From the NCBI RefSeq assembly GCF_000379805.1, contig NZ_KB903576.1:137863-200582 (forward strand): DNA of 62,720 nt, in the 5' to 3' direction. This DNA is from Lewinella cohaerens DSM 23179. GTDB lineage: Bacteria > Bacteroidota > Bacteroidia > Chitinophagales > Saprospiraceae. The notes beneath the pieces are model-generated. The model had not been told where the DNA came from. It saw only the letters and a program-made list of their open reading frames with translations, and searched no databases. Made by a program: the position numbers and the translations under genes. Positions 58,981 to 62,720 of the stretch are shown piece after piece; positions within the stretch are counted from its first letter, which is position 1; the number at the start of each line of letters is the position of its first letter.

Positions 58981-59143
58981 AGACTTGTTCTGCCGGGGCA
59001 GTTTGGTTGGGGGAATTGATGCATTATCGACCACGCGAAGCCTTTTTTGAGGAGCCTAGCTATAACTAAGCGACTCAAAAAAGGCACAGCGTGGGAAGAT
59101 AAGGCGCGATTCCTACCCGAAATGATCTCGGCAGAACAAGTCT
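58981..59143. repeat. Long palindromic element (163 bp), family E copy 4, abutting rmuC
   Basis: The ends are a perfect 15-bp inverted repeat: AGACTTGTTCTGCCG (58981-58995) and CGGCAGAACAAGTCT (59129-59143). Inner arms include CCACGC..GCCTTTTTTGAG against CTCAAAAAAGGC..GCGTGG. The core GGAGCCTAGCTATAACTAAG (from 59051) matches copy 3 with several base changes. The element ends 13 nt before the rmuC start codon. Confidence 0.8.
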
Positions 59144-59156
59144 AATAATCAACAAC

Positions 59157-60488
59157 ATGGCGGATCCTCTATTACTGGCTTTTTTGTTTTTGGTCATCGG
59201 GCTATTGCTGGGTTTTGTATTGGGCTACTGGTGGCAACGCTTGAAGGTCAGCAACGATTTTGTTTCCAGCGAACAAATTGCGGTTACTTACGTTCCCAAG
59301 GCTGTCCACGAAGCGCTGCTGGAACATGCCGATGTTTTGCAGGCCAACCTTCACGAAAAAACAGAAACGGAACGCGACCTCTCTTCGGAGCTAGCAACGG
59401 AAAAGGCGCGCCTCGAATATCTTCAGGAAAAGCTGGATATACAGATGAAGGAGATGCAGGAATTGCAGCAGACCAACCGTCTTACCTTCGAGTCGCTGGC
59501 GAGCCGTCTCCTCGAAGAGAAAAGCAAGAAGTTTACAGAGCAAAACCATAGCCAACTTCAGCATCTACTTGATCCTCTGAAGGAAAAAATCAAAACCTTT
59601 GAAGACAATATAGAACGCCGTTACCTGGAGGAAACCCGCGATCGCGTAAGCCTCAAAAAAGAGATCGAGCAACTCCGCGACCTCAACCAACAACTGAGCC
59701 AGGATGCTGGCAATCTCACCGCTGCCCTCAAAGGAGATAATAAAACCCAGGGGGATTGGGGCGAAGTACAGCTGGAACTCCTTCTCGAAAAGGCGGGCTT
59801 GCAAAAAGAGGTCCACTACCGCACACAGTCTTCCTTCCGCGATCAGGAAGGTAAGCTCAAGCGACCCGATTTTATTATCAATTTACCAGAAAACAAGCAT
59901 TTGGTGATTGACTGCAAGGTGTCGCTTACGGCCTATGATCGTTATTGTAGCGCCGAAGACGATACCCAGAGGGCTAAAGCACTTAAACAACATTTAGAGA
60001 GTATCCGTGCCCATATCAAAGGCCTGAGTAAGAAGAAATACCAGGATTTATACCAGATCAATTCGCCGGATTACTTGCTGCTGTTTATTCCCATTGAGCC
60101 CGCTTTTGCACTAGCAGTTCAGCAAGATCAGCGCTTGTTTCTAGATGCCTTGGACGACAATATTGTTATCGTTACTAATTCCACCATGTTAGCTACGATG
60201 CGGACGGTCTCCTACATCTGGAAACAAGAGAAACAGCAACGCAGTGTACAGGAAATTGCGCGCCAAAGCGGCCAATTGTACGACAAGTTCGTTAACTTCG
60301 TAGAAGACCTCCAACTGGTGGGGCAACGCCTCGATAGTACACACAATGCCTATTCGGCAGCCATGTACAAGCTCTCTGAAGGTAAACGTTATAACCAAAC
60401 CCTGGTTGGGCGTGCCGAAAAGTTACGGAAACTGGGTGCTCGCACCTCCAAGCAATTGCCCGAGGCCATGCGCCAGGAGGAAGAGTAA
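59157..60488 (+). CDS. rmuC: DNA recombination protein RmuC
   Basis: This 443-residue protein is linked in E. coli to limiting inversions between short repeats. An N-terminal membrane anchor (4-24, 'LLLAFLFLVIGLLLGFVLGY') precedes a long coiled coil (about 60-200). The conserved RmuC domain begins 'GDNKTQGDWGEVQLELLLEK' and includes 'RPDFIINLPENKHLVIDCKV' and 'YLLLFIPIEPAFALA'. The Asp and Lys in 'VIDCKVS' fit the nuclease-like fold proposed for the family. Its start codon lies 13 nt after a 163-bp palindrome, so the mRNA leader may be highly structured. Confidence 0.94.
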   Translation: MADPLLLAFLFLVIGLLLGFVLGYWWQRLKVSNDFVSSEQIAVTYVPKAVHEALLEHADVLQANLHEKTETERDLSSELATEKARLEYLQEKLDIQMKEMQELQQTNRLTFESLASRLLEEKSKKFTEQNHSQLQHLLDPLKEKIKTFEDNIERRYLEETRDRVSLKKEIEQLRDLNQQLSQDAGNLTAALKGDNKTQGDWGEVQLELLLEKAGLQKEVHYRTQSSFRDQEGKLKRPDFIINLPENKHLVIDCKVSLTAYDRYCSAEDDTQRAKALKQHLESIRAHIKGLSKKKYQDLYQINSPDYLLLFIPIEPAFALAVQQDQRLFLDALDDNIVIVTNSTMLATMRTVSYIWKQEKQQRSVQEIARQSGQLYDKFVNFVEDLQLVGQRLDSTHNAYSAAMYKLSEGKRYNQTLVGRAEKLRKLGARTSKQLPEAMRQEEE

Positions 60489-60706
60489 TAAGTCCGTAGA
60501 GGGATACGGTCCGCTTCGCGTCCCTAGTGTAGGGGGTATAGGGATAGAGAAGAATTAGGTGGTTTTTTCTAACTTCAAGGAGGAAATTCTATGTTGGGTA
60601 GTTAAAGAATAGGTTCGGTTAGCGTATTTATATCCCTATGCCATTTACCAGAAATCCCTCTACGACCTTTGGTCAATGCCGAATGTCAAGCAAAAACCTC
60701 AATATT

Positions 60707-61948
60707 ATGATTAACGCGCAACTCACGACCAAACTCCTCCTCTTGCTTCTCCTGTTTTCCTTTACGATAAACGCTCAAGGTTGGTGCTTCAGTCTGACAA
60801 CAAATCCGTCTCCAGAGGTAGAGGTGACTGCAGTTCCGGTGACGGCCATTACTATCCCTGTAGTCGTGCATAATGTCTATTATAATGACGCTCAGCGGCT
60901 GACCGAAACCCAGATTCAATCCCAGATAGCGGTGCTCAACGAAGATTTTCGTTCAGCGAATGCTGATTTGGATCAAGTTATCAATTGGTACCAGAACAAG
61001 GTAGCGGATATGGAAATCAACTTTGTTCTCGCGGATCAAGACCCTTTGGGGAATCCTCATTCTGGCATAATTTTCTCGCCCACGTCGATTGATGGGATTG
61101 GCAATGATTTTACGAATGGTCGCCGCAACCTTTGTTATGATGACCTGGGAGGAAGCTCTGCTTGGTGTACCGATTGCTACCTCAATATATGGGTAGCTGA
61201 CCTTGATTTCAGCGGTGTTGCCGGGGTTGGTATTTTTCCTACAGAGATTGCTAGCGGCGAAGTACCCCGCGCAGAAGACGGCGTATACATTCAGTATGAT
61301 CGTTTTGGTAGGGGAGGGACTGCTACTGCGCCTTATGATTTGGGGCGAACGTGCACCCACGAGATTGGCCACTACCTCAATTTGCTACACCCGTGGGGCA
61401 ACGTGAGCCCTCCACCGAATTGTAACCCTAGTATCTGTTGCCCTGACCCCGTTTACGACGATCTCGTAGACGATACAGAAAAGCAAACCTGGACCTACGC
61501 AGGGTTATGCCCCAGTGGATTTCAAGATAGCTGCCCTGGTAATGGAGGGCCAGATAACTACCAGAATTTCATGGGTTTTGTAGAAGATGCCTGTGCCATC
61601 ATGTTTACCCAAGGGCAAAAAGACCGCGTCTGGGACGCCCTGCAAACCTACCGTCCCGGATTATTGAACCCCGATTGTATTGAACAGTGTGTCGTAGGAA
61701 CGAAAACCCCGCAGCAGGTCGATAATCTGTTTAAGCTAATATATTCCCTCCACGGCGAGCTGACGCTGGAAGCTTTAGCTCCAGACCTTGATTGGACGCT
61801 TTACAATGCACTGGGGCAGGAGGTTTCCTCTTGGAGGTCAGAACTTGCGGGTGGTTTTACCCAGCAGATTTCTGGAGTCGTTTCAGGAGTTCATTTTTTA
61901 GTTGTACAGAAGGGGATACTTCTGCAAGTGAGGAAAGTGGTGTTGTGA
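60707..61948 (+). CDS. Secreted M43-type zinc metalloprotease with T9SS sorting domain
   Basis: This protein of 413 residues starts from the ATG at 60707, which opens a signal peptide ('MINAQLTTKLLLLLLLFSFT'); ATGs at 60638 and 60683 would lengthen it by 23 or 8 residues. The catalytic domain is of the pappalysin/cytophagalysin type. It has the zinc motif 'HEIGHYLNLLHPWG' at about residue 218, a Cys-rich loop after it ('CNPSICCPD') and the Met-turn region 'QNFMGFVEDACAIMFT'. The C-terminal 70 residues ('FKLIYSLHGELTLEALAPDL' to 'VRKVVL') are a T9SS sorting domain. It is likely an exported protease for nutrition. Confidence 0.88.
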   Translation: MINAQLTTKLLLLLLLFSFTINAQGWCFSLTTNPSPEVEVTAVPVTAITIPVVVHNVYYNDAQRLTETQIQSQIAVLNEDFRSANADLDQVINWYQNKVADMEINFVLADQDPLGNPHSGIIFSPTSIDGIGNDFTNGRRNLCYDDLGGSSAWCTDCYLNIWVADLDFSGVAGVGIFPTEIASGEVPRAEDGVYIQYDRFGRGGTATAPYDLGRTCTHEIGHYLNLLHPWGNVSPPPNCNPSICCPDPVYDDLVDDTEKQTWTYAGLCPSGFQDSCPGNGGPDNYQNFMGFVEDACAIMFTQGQKDRVWDALQTYRPGLLNPDCIEQCVVGTKTPQQVDNLFKLIYSLHGELTLEALAPDLDWTLYNALGQEVSSWRSELAGGFTQQISGVVSGVHFLVVQKGILLQVRKVVL

Positions 61949-61999
61949 TAGAATTCCAAAAATGTTTATCATTGCACACAAACAAAAGTTTTTCTGATT

Positions 62000-62720
62000 A
62001 TGCCTAAGCTACACTTCCTTATCCTGGCCGCCAGTGCTTTTATTTTTCTTGCGGCTACTTGCCGGCCTTTGACGACCAAAGACCTGGATGAGCTTGATCC
62101 ACGGATAGAAATGTTTAAAGGCCCTTGTTTTGGGAGTTGCCCGGTGTATAAACTCACTATTTACGAAGGTGGCGTAGCATCTTATGAAGGCCAGCAGTTT
62201 ACTAACCGGATTGGTTTACACACGAAACTATTGGATCAGACGACTTACCGCAACTTGATCAAAGATTTTGAGGAATCCAATTTTTGGAATTTTCAGAATG
62301 CCTATAAAGCACAGATTCCAGATCTGGCTACTGTTACCATTAGTTACCATGATGGGGAACAATCAAAATCAGTGAAAGGTAAAGATGGGCGTCCTACAAA
62401 AATTATGGAGCTGGAAGAAAAGCTTACTGCTATTGCAGAAAGCGGAGGCTGGGAACAGCAGGCTCCGGGTAGTAACTATGGTATGCCCGACAATGTCATA
62501 GCCGATGAATTGTTGGTGAATTTGTCTACTCAGGTAGATCCCAATGTTTGGATTATTCAGTTTTCTAAGCAGGATATGCAGATCGTAAAACGGCTTTCGC
62601 CTAATAGCCCTTACTGGTTGTTTCGCTTTAATCCTGAGCGAATTAATCCGGAAGAAATGCTTGGATTGGTACGCCGTAACGAATACGTGTTGAGTGCCGA
62701 ATTCAATAAAACGATGAATC
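62000..62720 (+). CDS. Lipoprotein with DUF6438-like start, truncated by the window end
   Basis: The frame is open from the ATG at 62000 to the end of the window (240 codons, no stop). The signal peptide ends in a lipobox, 'FIFLAATC'. It is followed by 'IEMFKGPCFGSCPVYKLTIY', whose Cys-x3-Cys pattern and context fit the DUF6438 family of small Bacteroidota lipoproteins. The rest ('KDGRPTKIMELEEKLTAIAE') is soluble and its role is unknown. It follows the M43 protease gene after 51 nt. Confidence 0.75.
   Translation, partial: MPKLHFLILAASAFIFLAATCRPLTTKDLDELDPRIEMFKGPCFGSCPVYKLTIYEGGVASYEGQQFTNRIGLHTKLLDQTTYRNLIKDFEESNFWNFQNAYKAQIPDLATVTISYHDGEQSKSVKGKDGRPTKIMELEEKLTAIAESGGWEQQAPGSNYGMPDNVIADELLVNLSTQVDPNVWIIQFSKQDMQIVKRLSPNSPYWLFRFNPERINPEEMLGLVRRNEYVLSAEFNKTMN

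Overview
The window is chromosomal DNA from a member of the Bacteroidota, most likely a Saprospiria/Lewinella-type marine gliding relative (inference). The evidence is: several secreted proteins end in a type IX secretion (T9SS) sorting domain (46937-48373, 51749-55402, 60707-61948); promoters fit the Bacteroidota -7 consensus TAnnTTTG; FtsI carries a PASTA domain; the division genes have the Bacteroidota order without murF or ddl; and a reporter-propeller histidine kinase, a SusC-like carboxypeptidase-D-regulatory domain and an EAD11-like domain are present. No tRNA, rRNA, CRISPR array or intact mobile element was seen.

Layout. 1-14162 is the division and cell wall (dcw) cluster, all on the + strand: ftsL, ftsI, murE, mraY, murD, ftsW, murG, murC, ftsQ, ftsA, ftsZ, closed by a strong terminator. 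14163-25532 holds an ECF sigma factor with a membrane partner, a TerB-like protein, a GT-C glycosyltransferase, a propeller histidine kinase behind an unknown membrane protein, and an M24 peptidase, with repeat-rich spacers. 25533-34440 holds a secreted esterase, a Dna2-like nuclease-helicase, a VOC protein, an MscS channel, a sodium:solute symporter preceded by a 49-residue membrane protein, and a second esterase. 34538-40320 is all on the - strand: an unknown protein with a Rieske-glutamate-synthase fusion, a LacI regulator, and a NagB-deacetylase fusion under a 34-bp perfect palindrome. 40541-46715 holds der, a remnant of a REP-associated transposase, an ECF sigma/anti-sigma pair and feoAB. 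46937-62720 is rich in secreted proteins (lipase-like, PEP-synthase-like, M64 and M43 metalloproteases), plus an amidohydrolase, an EAD11-TM-TPR protein, rmuC and a truncated lipoprotein gene.

The most unusual material is in the spacers. Four palindromes of nearly constant length (161-168 bp; 25295, 31451, 56851, 58981) have diverged in arm sequence but kept full-length self-complementarity and a related core. The last ends 13 nt before the rmuC start codon. Separate REP-like families include one next to the transposase remnant, one found only where genes converge, and one made of AACCATCTAAC-type words that also enters the dcw cluster. The best protein candidate for new biology is the EAD11-TM-TPR protein (57043-58689). 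The secreted protein with phosphoenolpyruvate-synthase-type domains (49238-51679) comes next. All family names here come from reading motifs, not from searches.
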